DNA of 64,000 nucleotides from Muricea muricata. Taxonomy: Eukaryota; Cnidaria; Anthozoa; Malacalcyonacea; Plexauridae. The stretch covers positions 25,659,418-25,723,417 of the forward strand of contig OY979716.1 of the NCBI GenBank assembly GCA_963855995.1, read 5' to 3'. Below the pieces are notes generated by a model. That model did no database searches. It was not told the DNA's origin and was given only the letters and a program-made list of their open reading frames with translations. The translations under genes and the position numbers were made by a program. This document shows positions 37,440 through 48,600 of this stretch, piece after piece (the first letter of the stretch is position 1; each line of letters begins with the position of its first letter).

Positions 37440-37611
37440 CAGGGGCGTAGGAAGCAACGTGAAGTTGGGGGGCACTACATTATAAGGGCACCTTTTTCAT
37501 TAAAAAGGGCATTTTTCCCATTGTTTTATCTTGAGAAAAGGGCACTTTGGGGAAAAATTGGGGGGGGGCACATACCCCCAATGCCCCCCCCCCCCGGTTC
37601 CTACGCCTATG
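37440..37611. mobile_element. hAT MITE with perfect 8-bp target duplication
   Basis: The 172-bp element starts CAGGGGCGTAGGAAGC and ends GGTTCCTACGCCTATG. ATTGGAAG flanks it at 37432-37439 and 37612-37619. An 8-bp duplication with CAGGGGCG-type ends is diagnostic for hAT. The interior is G/C-run rich and non-coding. The exact duplication suggests a fairly recent insertion. Confidence 0.9.
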
Positions 37612-37828
37612 ATTGGAAGATTTTTGCGCCAAATCTACAGTTCATACCGTTATCGCAACAAACAAACTAATGTTGTAGCTTATAAAATACCGAAAGTTAC
37701 GGGTAAATTCTTTGACATTGACTAATTACACTCTGTTTGGGCTTATCTACACTTACCACTGCACAGGTGAAGATGCACTGACCAACACTGATAGTGACAA
37801 ATCACGACTGATCGAGTCAAATAGGGAC

Positions 37829-38234
37829 ATGCTAAAGTCCTTTTTGCGAGCATGAGCAAACATTATGAGCAGGAGCATGAATTTTTATGATCACTTCGTT
37901 GCTACTGAAAGCTTTTGCTCATGCTCATAACTGATCGGATGTAACTTTGATATTTCGAAATTCTAGTGAATCGCGTGAGCATCGAACAATTATGCATACA
38001 TGAATGTAAATTACTTGTTAGTTATAATCGGAAAGATAGACAGTGTGTGTGTTGTAAAAACTTCGTTAGAGAACATCAAGATTAATAAAACTTTGTTAGA
38101 GAACATCAAGATTAATAAAAGTTAAAATAAAATCGTTTCGGCTTCGAACCACATAACTGATAATAAAAACTCATGCTCTTGCTCAAAAAGTGCGTTCTTA
38201 TGCTCGCAAAGGAACTTTAATATGTCCTATTTTT
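37829..38234. mobile_element. foldback MITE with about 75-bp arms
   Basis: The left arm contains GGGACATGCTAAAGTCCTTT and GCGAGCATGAGC. The right arm contains its imperfect complement ending TATGTCCTA. TA flanks suggest a Tc1/mariner-type origin. A 31-bp direct duplication (with GTTAGAGAACATCAAGATTA) lies inside at 38064-38120. Confidence 0.65.
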
Positions 38235-38669
38235 GACTTTATCAGCTTCAATTTGTCCCAATGAACGCAAAGAGAAAATATACGGACACTGACGACTCCA
38301 TCTCAGAAAGTGATTTGAACGATTCGTAAAATATAGATGACGGGCAAAAGGTAAAAAATGAGAGCGATCCCTGGGAACCTGGCAAACTTTGAAAATAGAA
38401 GTAACAGGAAAAATCTGAAAGAATTCGAAGAGTTATGCAAAAACTGTATTGCAGATGGTCTTGAAGAAATAGAGGCTAATGGAAAAGTATATTTAACCAT
38501 TCTATAAGCCACCTGAGCTTCAAAAAGACTCACAGCACCTTTATCTAGACCGCCTGATGTGGATCGCACAAATGAAGAAAGACACAATACACAAGCAGAT
38601 TATGGTTAATAGTAAAATGTATTTGAAGATGAAAAGAGTTAAATTGTTTTAGAAATCTGTCCAAGTCAC

Positions 38670-38900
38670 AAGATTTAGCTAAGGCTAAGTGTTACAGTGT
38701 CGTCAACATATTATAGAAAGCAATAGTACCATTGTTAATCGGTGGTTGAATGATGTTTTCAAATTCTGTCATAGTGATGTTAGCTAGTGTCGGTCCTAAT
38801 GGCGAACCCACAGGAATGCATAGGAGCCCCGAACCTTATGAATTTTAGTTAGACGATGTGCGATGGCAGGATTAGTTGAGATAGGTCTCATGTTTTGAAC
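38670..38900 (-). pseudogene. second Penelope-like reverse transcriptase fragment
   Basis: The minus strand encodes MRPISTNPAIAHRLTKIH, then after a shift CIPVGSPLGPTLANITMTEF, the motif typical of Penelope-like reverse transcriptases. After another shift comes YVDDTVTLS (catalytic box near 38700). Only about 75 residues are readable. It is on the opposite strand to the 15.8-kb copy and looks like a different lineage. Confidence 0.75.
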
Positions 38901-39369
38901 TGCAAATTAACAAGTGAATTCAGTACGGTTTAGTAATGTTCGTAGGTAGGTTTGGAGAAAATCGTGGTTTACGTTCGAAAGTTTAGTTGCATCAGAGAAA
39001 AGGGCCACTACCAAAGAGCGATATAACGATACAGCGATACACGGAGCCAAATCTTGTGCCGGAGCCATAATATTTTAGGACATATAATTGACAATATATC
39101 TGGTAATGTAAAGATATGAACGGACAGTATTTAGAGCAAGACTTTTATAACGGGTTGAAATCTGCCTCCTCCGCAGGCTCTTAAAAATAAGGCCAATATG
39201 ATATTTGATGCACATACAGTAGATATCAAGATCAGCGCTAGCAAAGATAAACTATTGAGATGCACGATGGGAAGGCGAAGAATGAAAAATTAAGAGACTG
39301 CCAAATCGTGGTTCGAAACTCTGTCAAATTGTTCGAAACTCTGGCAATGGGCTAGTAAGTTTTATAAAT

Positions 39370-39790
39370 GGCGAAATTGTTGGACAAAACTCGTCATTTT
39401 ATGATTTTGGAGGATTACCTGCGTGATAGCGATGACGAAGACCTTAAGGCATCGTTCAGGAACTGCATTTTTCATTTACTTACGAGTTTACTCTGTGCGA
39501 ACAAAATAAGTTGCAAATTATAAATGTACATCAGTGCATACATAGGTGGCAAACCTTGTGGACGCCAAGTTTTCGAGCGGAAAAGAGATCTCGAATGCTG
39601 GATAAAACAGGCATTTCAAGTGCAAGAAGGATGTGAAATGAGCGTGGAATCTGTTTTATCTTGTCTTGATTTTGGACCAGATAAAAGAATATTTATTTTA
39701 CGCCACGCAAAGGAATATTACCCTGGCGTTTATACAAGACGTGAAAGAAGGGGAAGTTGTAAACAGTATCCTTTTCAATGTACCTTATAG
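39370..39790 (+). CDS. unassigned short open frames, doubtful
   Basis: From about 39370 a frame reads MAKLLDKTRHFMILEDYL and DSDDEDLKASF, then stops near 39520. A second frame (39524-39790, 88 residues) contains CGRQVFERKRDLECWIKQAF and ILRHAKEYYPGVYTRRERRG. Both have ordinary protein composition but no recognised domain. They could be one gene broken by a stop or two chance frames. Confidence 0.2.
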
Positions 39791-41160
39791 TTTATTCATT
39801 GCCATTTAACATAGTAAACTTAATGTTACTAAATTTTTTGAGGCATGTAAAGTCCAGAGGGGGGGGGGGGGGCTCTCTTGTAGAATTAAAGAACTCCTGA
39901 TATCCCATTTTTTTTATATTTGTTGTGAAAAATGTTCAACTAATTAAGTCTAATTGTTGACCTGTATGCAGGGAAATTAACAAGTCCATGTAGTGCTTTA
40001 CAAGTTACAGTAGCCTGTCAAGGTAAAAATTCTCAATACAGCAGTGGAAGCAGCGACATCAAGTGATTTTGTTAGTCAAACAGTGGTGTGTACTCACTAT
40101 AGTCTTTTTCATCCCCTAGAGGTGTCATGCTGCACATGCAGTATTTAAAGGTTACAACACAGCATCTTTAAAACTTATATATGAATGTTACTAAAAGTGA
40201 AGTTAACAATTCTGCCGAATCATAAAGGAGACCTGAAAAGAGATCTGATACCTGAAAAACTTCAAATTAATGTGATCAGCTCTATTTATACTTTCTCCAT
40301 GATACCCCATTTAAAGAAAGAAGGTCATGTACATGCACAGACTTCAAACAAAAATGTCTAGAAAATATATCTCATATATAATACTTAATACACTAGTAGA
40401 TAATAATAATTTGTGATATATTTTCCTTCACTGTATTTATAACTTATTAATCAAATTTGGCAATGAAGTACAAAACATGTGAAACAAGCCATTCAATTTA
40501 TCAGGACGATAACTCGGTTCCATCTGGTATGTTGCAATGTTCAATTTAACATTGAGTTTACAGCACAATAGCAATTTGCCTTATGACACATATTTGGTCC
40601 ATTTATGAATTAGTCTTTAATAAGTGTTTCATCTTATAGCAGTTTCATCAAAATAGCAAACTTCCTTAATTTCTCTAAAATTATTAAATTTCATTAACAA
40701 GGATCTTCTAGAATTAATTAAAACCATAAATTTTAAATATGTTTTTACATTAAGATTAATAACATAATGTTGATTAATGATTTTAATATCATGCATTGCT
40801 ACTGTTTTTTAGATGATTTATCAAAACTGGTTGAAAGTTTAAAAACATCCAATGGCATTGTGGATGAAATTTGTAGCCGACTTTTGTAAAAACACACAAT
40901 GAAGGAGGTGATATCACAAAATTCTTGGTGATTATCACCATAAGCCGATACGCTTTCATTAAGACTGGTGTGGCGGTAACTGCACTGTATTGTGATTGCA
41001 CGCGTGCGTTCTAACATGCGTACTCGATCTGTATAACTCGATCTCGAATTAAGTTTGATAGTCTTGATGCACGTGATGGTGGTTATCGAATAGAGAAACT
41101 AAAGTATGCGTATGTCATGCCCATTTCGTTTGGATCGAAATGTGATGATGGTCATGACTC
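39791..41160. other. no gene seen
   Basis: AT-rich sequence with a G-run at 39858-39872. No recognisable coding or repeat structure. Confidence 0.45.
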
Positions 41161-41164
41161 AACA

Positions 41165-41315
41165 ACCTCTAAGACCAGCACCATCAACAGCACCACCATC
41201 CGATCATCACCACACCACTACCAGCACCATCCGATCATCATCGCCATCACGCTCATCTCATCACCAGCTCCGATCCACCACATCATCACCACCAGCACCA
41301 CCATCATCATCTAGC
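41165..41315. repeat. CAT/CAC-rich low-complexity tract
   Basis: Irregular CAY trinucleotides of the same type as the 56.06-56.83 kb spacer, including the shared word CATCCGATCATCA twice. Open frames through it are compositional. Confidence 0.8.
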
Positions 41316-41564
41316 ATATCCTACAATATTGTTCCTTTTGTTATTTTTTTAAAAAACTTTTTTCGCATGATTTGCCGCCATCATTGTAAAGCAATTCGAT
41401 TGGCTGAAACCGTAAGGGTGGGAAGATATTACTTCCAGCATTAAAAAATTTAGGATTTCTAATGTGCTTATAGAAAATGGGATTTCCTCACACCTTGCTT
41501 TATGCATCTATTTAAAGCGCCAATTAGGAACACATGTTAATTGCGTAGGCTGTTCTCATTTTAA

Positions 41565-41860
41565 AAAGGAACACGAATTGAAACGGAACAAATTGTTCCG
41601 ACTTCAATTTGATCGTTCCTTATACTTAATTGTTCCTCAAATAGGAACGCTATCACAAATATTGCTATTAGGAACAACAAATATCTTCCCTATTGTGGTT
41701 CCTTATTTAGGAACAAAAGGTTCCGCTCTGCGAAACAGGAACGAATAATAATGCTATAAAGTATTATTGGTTTATTGCTAATCAGCTTACTGAAAGGGAA
41801 CAACAAAGGGTATTGTTCCCTTTACATTATGTTCCGTTTTATTGTTCCCTTTGCAGCATG
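41565..41860. promoter_or_regulatory. cluster of GGAAC/GTTCC words upstream of the recombinase gene
   Basis: About fifteen GGAAC or GTTCC pentamers occur within 300 bp. They include the palindromic pair GGAACAAATTGTTCC and several GGAACAA/TTGTTCC forms. The cluster ends about 165 bp before the start codon at 42025. This density is far above that of the surroundings. Candidate roles are binding sites for the recombinase itself or for a regulator; neither is shown by sequence alone. Confidence 0.45.
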
Positions 41861-42024
41861 ACATTAACACAGGGCAATGTAATCTATATGGATGAGTGGA
41901 TTTTGCAAGCTAATAATTACGCTATGTTCACTATAAAATGCAAAAGATTTTGCTCGCGTAGCATTTGCTCTTTGTATATGCATGTTGTCACGAAGGAAAA
42001 CACAAGTAAATTGGAAATCTGTCG

Positions 42025-43620
42025 ATGGGGCATTTTCGGACAAAGCCGAGACGTTTGCACTTGGTGAAAGGTAGCGATGGGCTAGATCATTGTCCTGTAA
42101 CGGGCTGTGAACACGCAGGATTTTCAAGTCAAAGAGGCTGTCGCAAACATGTAAAAACAAAGCATACTTGGTATTACTATTTTGACGAGAAACCCACCGT
42201 ATGCACTTCGCCATGTGCAAACGACGAAAGTAACGCCAATAAAGGCTCTAAAACAGTACCCTGCTGCTCGACAGACAATGACTTCGCTCGTTCATTCTCC
42301 CAGTGGCTTCAAAGCAGTTGCGGCGGCGGAAAATCTCGTAAACAGTCTGACATTTCAGTAACGAGAGCTTTAAAGTTTATAAAGTTTTGTTGCGATGAAA
42401 ATGGCGAAGGGGAAGAAGATGTGCTCCGTGCGCCGAATCTAATCGACTACGCCTTGGGATGTCCTGAGCTGTTGACAAAATTCGTGGACAGTCTAAAAGA
42501 CAAGTGGGGTATTGGACAATCGGGGCAAATATGTTATGTTGCAAGTATTTCAGATTTACTAGATTTTCGAAAATTCAACCGTCCTCCTGCCTCGGTGCTT
42601 CAGAACTTTGCCGTTACAGAAGTGTATGTGAAGAGAGCGCGGAAGTACCTAGCCAAGGACATGCGATCTAACTGGACGAGCGAGTTAGACATAGAAACAC
42701 TGGAATCGCGTAGAAGTTGGGCGAGCTTGTCCGAAGTTCAATCCGTTATTCCATTCCACATGGAACGTTACGAATCCGTATTACAAAATTGCATGACATG
42801 TCCTTCTTCAGTCAGACCCGGTGATGTTACCTTTGCCACTCGATTTGTCGCAGCTTACCTGTTCCTGAAAGTGAAAGGCTGTCGTCCCATGACGTACCAG
42901 CATCTAACCTTGCGAATGTTTGAAAGCGCAAAGAGAAACGATGGAATGGTCGATCAGAAAATTTTCAAAACAGCTAAAAGGTACGGTTTTGACAGTGTGT
43001 ATTTTGACGAATGCAGCATGGATATGATAGAAAAATATATAAAGTACATCAGACCCCTTCTCACACCCACTTGCGAGTACGTGTTGGTCAATCGTAACGG
43101 AAAACAATTTCAGAAACTTACAGAACTGTTTAGTGTGTTGGTGTTCGAAGCAATCGGGAAATACATTCACCCAACCAGGTACAGACAGATCATCGAAACT
43201 CAAAGTTGTGAAGTTCTTCTACCAAGCGAACAGAAATGGATATCTGAAGACCAGAAACACAGCTCCAACGTTGCTCGTGTGCACTATCAAAAGAAACGTT
43301 CGCGGGAAGTGGCCATGAGAGGACGCTGGTGCATGCAAAAGCTACTTGAAGAAAGCAAGAGCATTGAGAATGATTGCGACAGTGTTGGTCAGTCACCACC
43401 AATAGAAAACCCAGTAAGTCCAACGAACTTAACAGAGAAATTACCGACACGTCGGGCGGGTATCCGTTTTACATCTGAGGAAGACAACTACCTTAGACTT
43501 GGGGTGAAAAAATTCGGTTTGAGTTGGTCAAAGATTCTGCGTGATCCAGATTTTCATTTCAATTCATGTCGTGTTCCAAATACTTTAAGAAAGCGAGCAG
43601 AAGCTTTAAAATTAGTGTGA
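42025..43620 (+). CDS. C2H2 finger / tyrosine recombinase / Myb-like protein, intact single exon
   Basis: This is a 531-residue uninterrupted frame. Residues 23-47 form a C2H2-type finger (C23, C28, H42, H47). The middle has a tyrosine-recombinase layout: R287 in GCRPMTYQHL, H382-x-x-R385 in HPTRYRQIIET, H412 and, nine residues later, Y421 in VHYQKK. Residues about 485-531 resemble a Myb/SANT helix set (FTSEEDNYLRLGVKKFG and SWSKILRDP), as in telobox proteins. Tyrosine recombinases cut and rejoin DNA through the Tyr; Crypton-like elements use them for mobility. The frame is intact and GC is higher than in the flanks, so the gene may be active or domesticated. The start was chosen as the first ATG of the open frame. 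No terminal direct repeats were recognised. Confidence 0.8.
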   Translation: MGHFRTKPRRLHLVKGSDGLDHCPVTGCEHAGFSSQRGCRKHVKTKHTWYYYFDEKPTVCTSPCANDESNANKGSKTVPCCSTDNDFARSFSQWLQSSCGGGKSRKQSDISVTRALKFIKFCCDENGEGEEDVLRAPNLIDYALGCPELLTKFVDSLKDKWGIGQSGQICYVASISDLLDFRKFNRPPASVLQNFAVTEVYVKRARKYLAKDMRSNWTSELDIETLESRRSWASLSEVQSVIPFHMERYESVLQNCMTCPSSVRPGDVTFATRFVAAYLFLKVKGCRPMTYQHLTLRMFESAKRNDGMVDQKIFKTAKRYGFDSVYFDECSMDMIEKYIKYIRPLLTPTCEYVLVNRNGKQFQKLTELFSVLVFEAIGKYIHPTRYRQIIETQSCEVLLPSEQKWISEDQKHSSNVARVHYQKKRSREVAMRGRWCMQKLLEESKSIENDCDSVGQSPPIENPVSPTNLTEKLPTRRAGIRFTSEEDNYLRLGVKKFGLSWSKILRDPDFHFNSCRVPNTLRKRAEALKLV

Positions 43621-44050
43621 AGGCATTGATGTCATTTTTAATAACCAAAATAAACAGTTACAAAAATAAATGTAACATGTTATATGTAATGCTAGAATCG
43701 ACTGTGTAAACTTACGTATACATTGCGTACGAATTACAATATGTTTAAGAATCATGGACGTGTGATTGTAACGTTGTACTTGCCCCACTTTAAAGGTTAA
43801 CCTTTACTTGTTCAAAACTTATGTCAATGATGCCAGTTATTGTTTATGTTTGAAACAAGAAAGGTTTATCTTTGAAATTATAGAATTTAATATATTATTC
43901 AACAAGAAAACTCGTCTAAAACAGTTCAGTTTGTTTTCAACTGTGTCCGATGCATATGCAGGCTTGCGTTGAACAATTTCTTTTCTTTTTAATATAAATA
44001 AGGCATATTCTATGGTAGTGAACTGACATGTCTTAGAAATATATCTAATT
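43621..44050. other. no gene seen
   Basis: AT-rich spacer between the recombinase gene and the left satellite element; it holds the presumptive 3' region of the recombinase gene. Confidence 0.4.
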
Positions 44051-44403
44051 TAGTGGAGTTGCTTGTACCCTATGTAGAATAAAAGGTGTGATATATTTTA
44101 ATCTTATGAATAACCCAAATTACAAATCAAAAAACTTAAGAATACAAACCATGATAGCTGCATACAGAGAGTGTCGTTGTAATTTACTTTGTCTCTAACT
44201 GGACTGGCTACCTAATAGAAATCCTAGTAAAATCCACCGCTTACCTTATATAAAACGACCGCCTACCAACATACGGTACCGTTTTCTCTCTATTTAGCCC
44301 CCGGGGTTGGCTTATTCATTTCAGAACCTTTTGAGGGGGGGCTTATTGGAGAGGGGGGGGCTTAATTGAAAAGGGTGGCTTATTTATTCATCCAAAAAAC
44401 CAG

Positions 44404-44649
44404 GGTCATGGCTTTATATTATACCCCAAAGGTCGAAATGTGGAGAGAGCACTGGCTTTCTCACTCACTGGGACTGTATCTACTTCACCAAATTTAGCTA
44501 AAGCGCGAGCCCGAAGGGCGAGTAATGATTGTCGCGCTACGCGCTCCCTCTTTAACTAAATTTGGTGAAGTAGATACAGTCCCAGTGAGTGAGAAACCCA
44601 GTGCTCTCTCGACATTTCGACCTTTAGGGTATCCTATAAAGCCATGACC
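44404..44649. mobile_element. palindromic MITE (GGTCATGGCTTTATA ends)
   Basis: Two 100-bp arms starting GGTCATGGCTTTATA and containing CACTGGGACTGTATCTACTT are near-perfect complements. Between them lies GCGCGAGCCCGAAGGGCGAG and a GTCGCGCTACGCGC segment. Related copies occur at 48008-48237 and, split, around 27150-28400. Confidence 0.85.
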
Positions 44650-44664
44650 AAAAAACCAGCGATG

Positions 44665-45950
44665 GAGATGTTTCGTTGTAATTTACTTTGTCTCAAACTG
44701 GACCGGCTACCTAATAGAAATCCTAATAAAATCGACCGGCTACCAACTTATATGGTAGCCGTTCTTGAAATTTTTCTAAGTGTCGTTGTGACTTACTCTA
44801 ATAGAAATCCTAATAAACTCGACCAGCTACCATGATAAAACGACCGGCTACCAATACATAGTAGCCGGTCTTGAATTTTTTCTAAGTGTCGTTGTGATTT
44901 ACCTTGCCTCAAACTCCACCGGCTACCGGCTACCTAATATAAATCCTAGTAAAATCGACCGGCTACCATAATAAAACGACCGGCTACCAATACATAGTAG
45001 CCGGTCTTGATTTTTTTCTAAGTGTCGTTGTGATTTACTTTGCCTCACACTCCACCGGCTACCGGCTACCTAATATAAATCCTAGTAAAATCGACCGGCT
45101 ACTGACCGGCTACCATAATAAAACGACCGGCTACCAATATATAGTAGCCGGTCTTGAATTTTTTCTAAGTGTCGTTGTGATTTACTTTGCCTCAAACTCC
45201 ACCGGCTACCGGCTACCTAATACAAATCCTAGTAAAATCGACCGGCTACCATAATAAAACGACCGGCTACCAACATATAGTAGCCGGTCTTGAAATTTTT
45301 CTAAGTGTCGTTGTGAATTACTTTGCCTCAAACTCCACCGGCTACCGGCTACCTAATATAAATCCTAGTAAAATCGACCGGCTACTGACCGGCTACCATA
45401 ATAAAACGACCGGCTACCAATATATAGTAGCCGGTCTTGAAATTTTTCTAAGTGTCTTTGTGATTTACTTTGCCTCAAACTCCACCGGCTACCGGCTACC
45501 TAATACAAATCCTAGTAAAATCGACCGGCTACCATAATAAAACGACCGGCTACCATAATAAAACGACCGGCTACCAACATATAGTAGCCGGTCTTGAAAT
45601 TTTTCTAAGTGTCGTTGTGATTTACTCTAATAGAAATCCTAGTAAAATCGACTGGCTACCTTGTATAAAACGACCGGCTAGCAATATGTAGTAGCCGGTC
45701 TTGAAATTTTTCTAAGTGTCGTTGTGATTTACTTTGCCTCAAACTCCACCGGCTACCGGCTACCTAATACAAATTCTAGTAAAATCGACCGGCTACCGTA
45801 ATAAAACGACCGGCTACCAACATATAGTAGCCGGTGTTGAAATTTTTCTAAGTGTCGTTGTGATTTACTCTAATAGAAATCCTAGTAAAATCGACTGGCT
45901 ACTATTGTAAAACGACCGGCTACTATTGTATAAAACGACCGGCTACCTGT
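44665..45950. repeat. GACCGGCTACC satellite array, forward orientation
   Basis: Tandem units of about 135-150 bp contain AAATCCTAGTAAAATCGACC, GACCGGCTAC...GTAGCCGGTC inverted words and AAGTGTCGTTGTGATTTACT. Units vary in how many GACCGGCTACC blocks they hold. Long frames reading TGYRLPNINPSKIDRL are translations of the repeat. Confidence 0.95.
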
Positions 45951-45959
45951 TACCTAAAA

Positions 45960-46560
45960 TAGGTAGATTTAAATAATTATGTATATGTAAATTACTATAA
46001 GCCTCGAATATAAAAGGAGCCAACATGGGCTTAGGCGAGAGAAAGCCACAAAAGTTAACGAGGAGAACTTAAATTTTGAAATATCGAATATTGGAAAGGA
46101 CTTCACATGAAGTTATTGATCTTGAGTGATCGAGCAAGTTATTGATCTTGAGTGATCGAGCAAGTTATTGATCTTCATTGATCTTAAAAGAATCTAGATG
46201 GGTGTTAGTCCGTAGCTGTCTTGAGAACGAAAGCCTTGCTTGGTTAACGAGAGCATTTGCGAGCTGACGCTTGTCCAACTGCATTTAGCTTTGAAGGAAC
46301 AAATTATGATCACAACGACAAGTCTTGGTAAAGGTGAAGCGTAATATATCTATATATAATTATGTATAAATGTTCTTAGATATTTGCACTCTTGACACTC
46401 CTAACATATAGTAGCCGGTCGTTGAAATTTTTCGAAGTGTCGTTGTGATTTACTTCCAGATCCATTGAATATATAGCAAAGGAATTTCGTGTGTCCATTT
46501 CACTTGGAGTTCACATCGGTAACTGGTATTTTTTCGAAGTAAAATTATTAGAGACTTAGA
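45960..46560. other. unique core between mirrored satellite arrays
   Basis: About 600 bp of non-satellite DNA includes two and a half copies of a CAAGTTATTGATCTTGAGTG unit (46110-46175). The same core occurs in reverse complement at 62450-63060 with very high identity. No open frame of note. Confidence 0.85.
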
Positions 46561-46564
46561 TGAG

Positions 46565-47590
46565 AGACGTTACATGGTAGCCGGTCGATTTTGTTGGGAT
46601 TTCTATTAAATCGAGTAAATCACAACGACACTTAGACAAATTTCAAGACCGGCTACTATATATTGGTAGCCGGTCGTTTTATATAAGGTAGCCGGTCAGT
46701 AGCCGGTCGATTTTACTAGGATTTGTATTAGGTAGCCGGTAGCCGGTGGAGTTTGAGACAAAGTAAAAATCAAAACGACACTTAGAAAAATTTCAAGACC
46801 GGCTACCATAAGTTGGTAGCCGGTCGTTTCATATAAGGTAGCCGGTCAGTAGCCGGTCGATTTTACTAGGATTTGTATTAGGTAGCCGGTAGCCGGTGGA
46901 GTTTGAGACAAAGTAAAAATCAGAACGACACTTCGAAAAATTTCAAGACCGGCTACTATATATTGGTAGCCGGTCGTTTTATATAAGGTAGCCGGTCAGT
47001 AGCCGGTCGATTTTACTAGGATTTGTATTAGGTAGCCGGTAGCCGGTGGAGTTTGAGACAAAGTAAATCACAACGACACTTAGAAAAATTTCAAGACCGG
47101 CTACTATATATTGGTAGCCGGTCGTTTTATATAAGGTAGCCGGTCAGTAGCCGGTCGATTTTACTTTGATTTGTATTAGGTACCCGGTAGCCGGTGGAGT
47201 TTAAGACAAAGTAAATCACAACGACACTTAGACAAATTTCAAGACCGGCTACTATATATTGGTAGCCGGTCGTTTTATATAAGGTAGCCGGTCAGTAGCC
47301 GGTCGATTTTACTAGGATTTGTATTAGGTAGCCGGTAGCCGGCGGAGTTTGAGACAAAGTAAAAATCAGAACGACACTTAGAAAAATTTCAAGACCGGCT
47401 ACCATAAGTTGGTAGCCGGTCGTTTCATATAAGGTAGCCGGTCAGTAGCCGGTCGATTTTACTAGGATTTGTATTAGGTAGCCGGTAGCCGGTGGAGTTT
47501 GAGACAAAGTAAAAATCAGAACGACACTTAGAACAACTTCAAGACCGGCTACTATATATTCGTAGCTGGTCGTTTTATATAATTATATTG
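46565..47590. repeat. GACCGGCTACC satellite array, reverse orientation
   Basis: The same units as the forward array, but complemented (GGTAGCCGGTC, GTGGAGTTTGAGACAAAGTA). Many units use GAGACAAAG where the forward half has the equivalent of GAGGCAAAG, so the two halves have homogenised separately. Confidence 0.95.
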
Positions 47591-48600
47591 ATAATAATAA
47601 TTAAAATACTCCAAACAAAACGTCTTACCACAGTTTACAATTATTTACATCAATTAGTGATTCTAATAGAATATATAATTTATATAAAATTAAAAAGACA
47701 TCGATTTATAAACACGTTTTTAACCCCCTCAGTTTTTATAATGGGTAATTCAAAGTCATGACCTCTCTGTCTTAATGGACGATTTAACTTATTTGGTAGT
47801 AGACTATGTATATAGTGTATTAATTGTACGATCGTTCGTAATTCTTAACCATAAATTTTTGTCTCGATTTAGTATTATTTCTTTAAAATCGGATCTATTA
47901 CTTGTATAACCGTTTCTGTATGCACGATTGATAGATTTGTCAGTCTGACTCACATATTCAGTACATGATGCTCCGCGTAAAACCTCGACTGCAAAGGTGA
48001 AAAGGGAGGGTCATGGCTTTATAGGATACCCTAAAGGTCGAGATGTCGAGAGAGCACTGGGACCGACACCTGTGTTTTGCGTATTTCTCACTCACTGGGA
48101 CTGTATCTACTTCACCAAATTTAGCTAAAGAGGGAGCGCGTAGCGCGACAATAAGCGTACTGTTTTGCTATATTAAAACTATTCTCACTCACTGGGACTG
48201 TATCTACACTCACTGGGACTGTATCTAGATAAATCATTCTATGTATTCACTGCCTTGATATCATTAACCAGTACAGTAAACATTATGGGACCACGTACAG
48301 TACCCTGGGGCACGCCTCGATTAATATTCAGAAATTTAGTTGTAACATCGTCAATTTCAACTCTCTGGCTCCGGTTGGTCAGGATATGCATCTGCCAGTT
48401 GGTAATATATGGGTTGATTGGTATTTTCTTGATTTTTTTAAATAGAATATCATGCGGCACATTATCAAATGCTTTACTGAAGTCAAAAGAGAAGACTCTG
48501 GGCCATTTTTTTAGGGCCATAGTGGAATTATGTCCTTTTTTATATGAAAATTGATCGTCTCCAATATAATTATACATAATATTATGTACACACATTTCTC
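47590..48600 (-). pseudogene. LINE fragments interrupted by a MITE
   Basis: A minus-strand piece (48595-48239) encodes FSFDFSKAFDNVPHDILFKK (RT motif A) and RGVPQGTVRGPIMFTVLVND (motif B). A second piece (about 48000-47650) encodes LRQRGHDFELPIIKTEGVKN and FINRCLFN, a LINE C-terminus, ending in an ATTATTATC-type tail. Between them a half copy of the GGTCATGGCTTTATA MITE occupies about 48008-48237. The catalytic DD region is missing. Confidence 0.75.

Larger units (their letters stand above)
36960..38630. repeat. inverted duplication of an unknown gene fragment
   Basis: Arms at about 36960-37330 and 38270-38630 are imperfect complements that share CAGGCGGTCTAGATAA and longer stretches. Read outward from the middle, each arm encodes the same start, M-x-x-KRK..DTDDS, then an N-R-S-x-R-K-N-L-x-EFEEL segment. 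Both copies have stops. The protein is not recognised. Between the arms lie an hAT MITE and a separate foldback MITE. Confidence 0.7.

Noticed and set aside
44644..45691. Frames with repeated TGYRLPNINPSKIDRL, also at 63045-63848 minus
   Set aside because: They are translations of the satellite unit, and unit-length changes shift the frame. There is no sign of a protein repeat family.
44665..47590. CRISPR-like regularly spaced repeats
   Set aside because: Units are 135-150 bp, the spacers are themselves repetitive, arrays are mirrored and the genome is eukaryotic, so this is a satellite.
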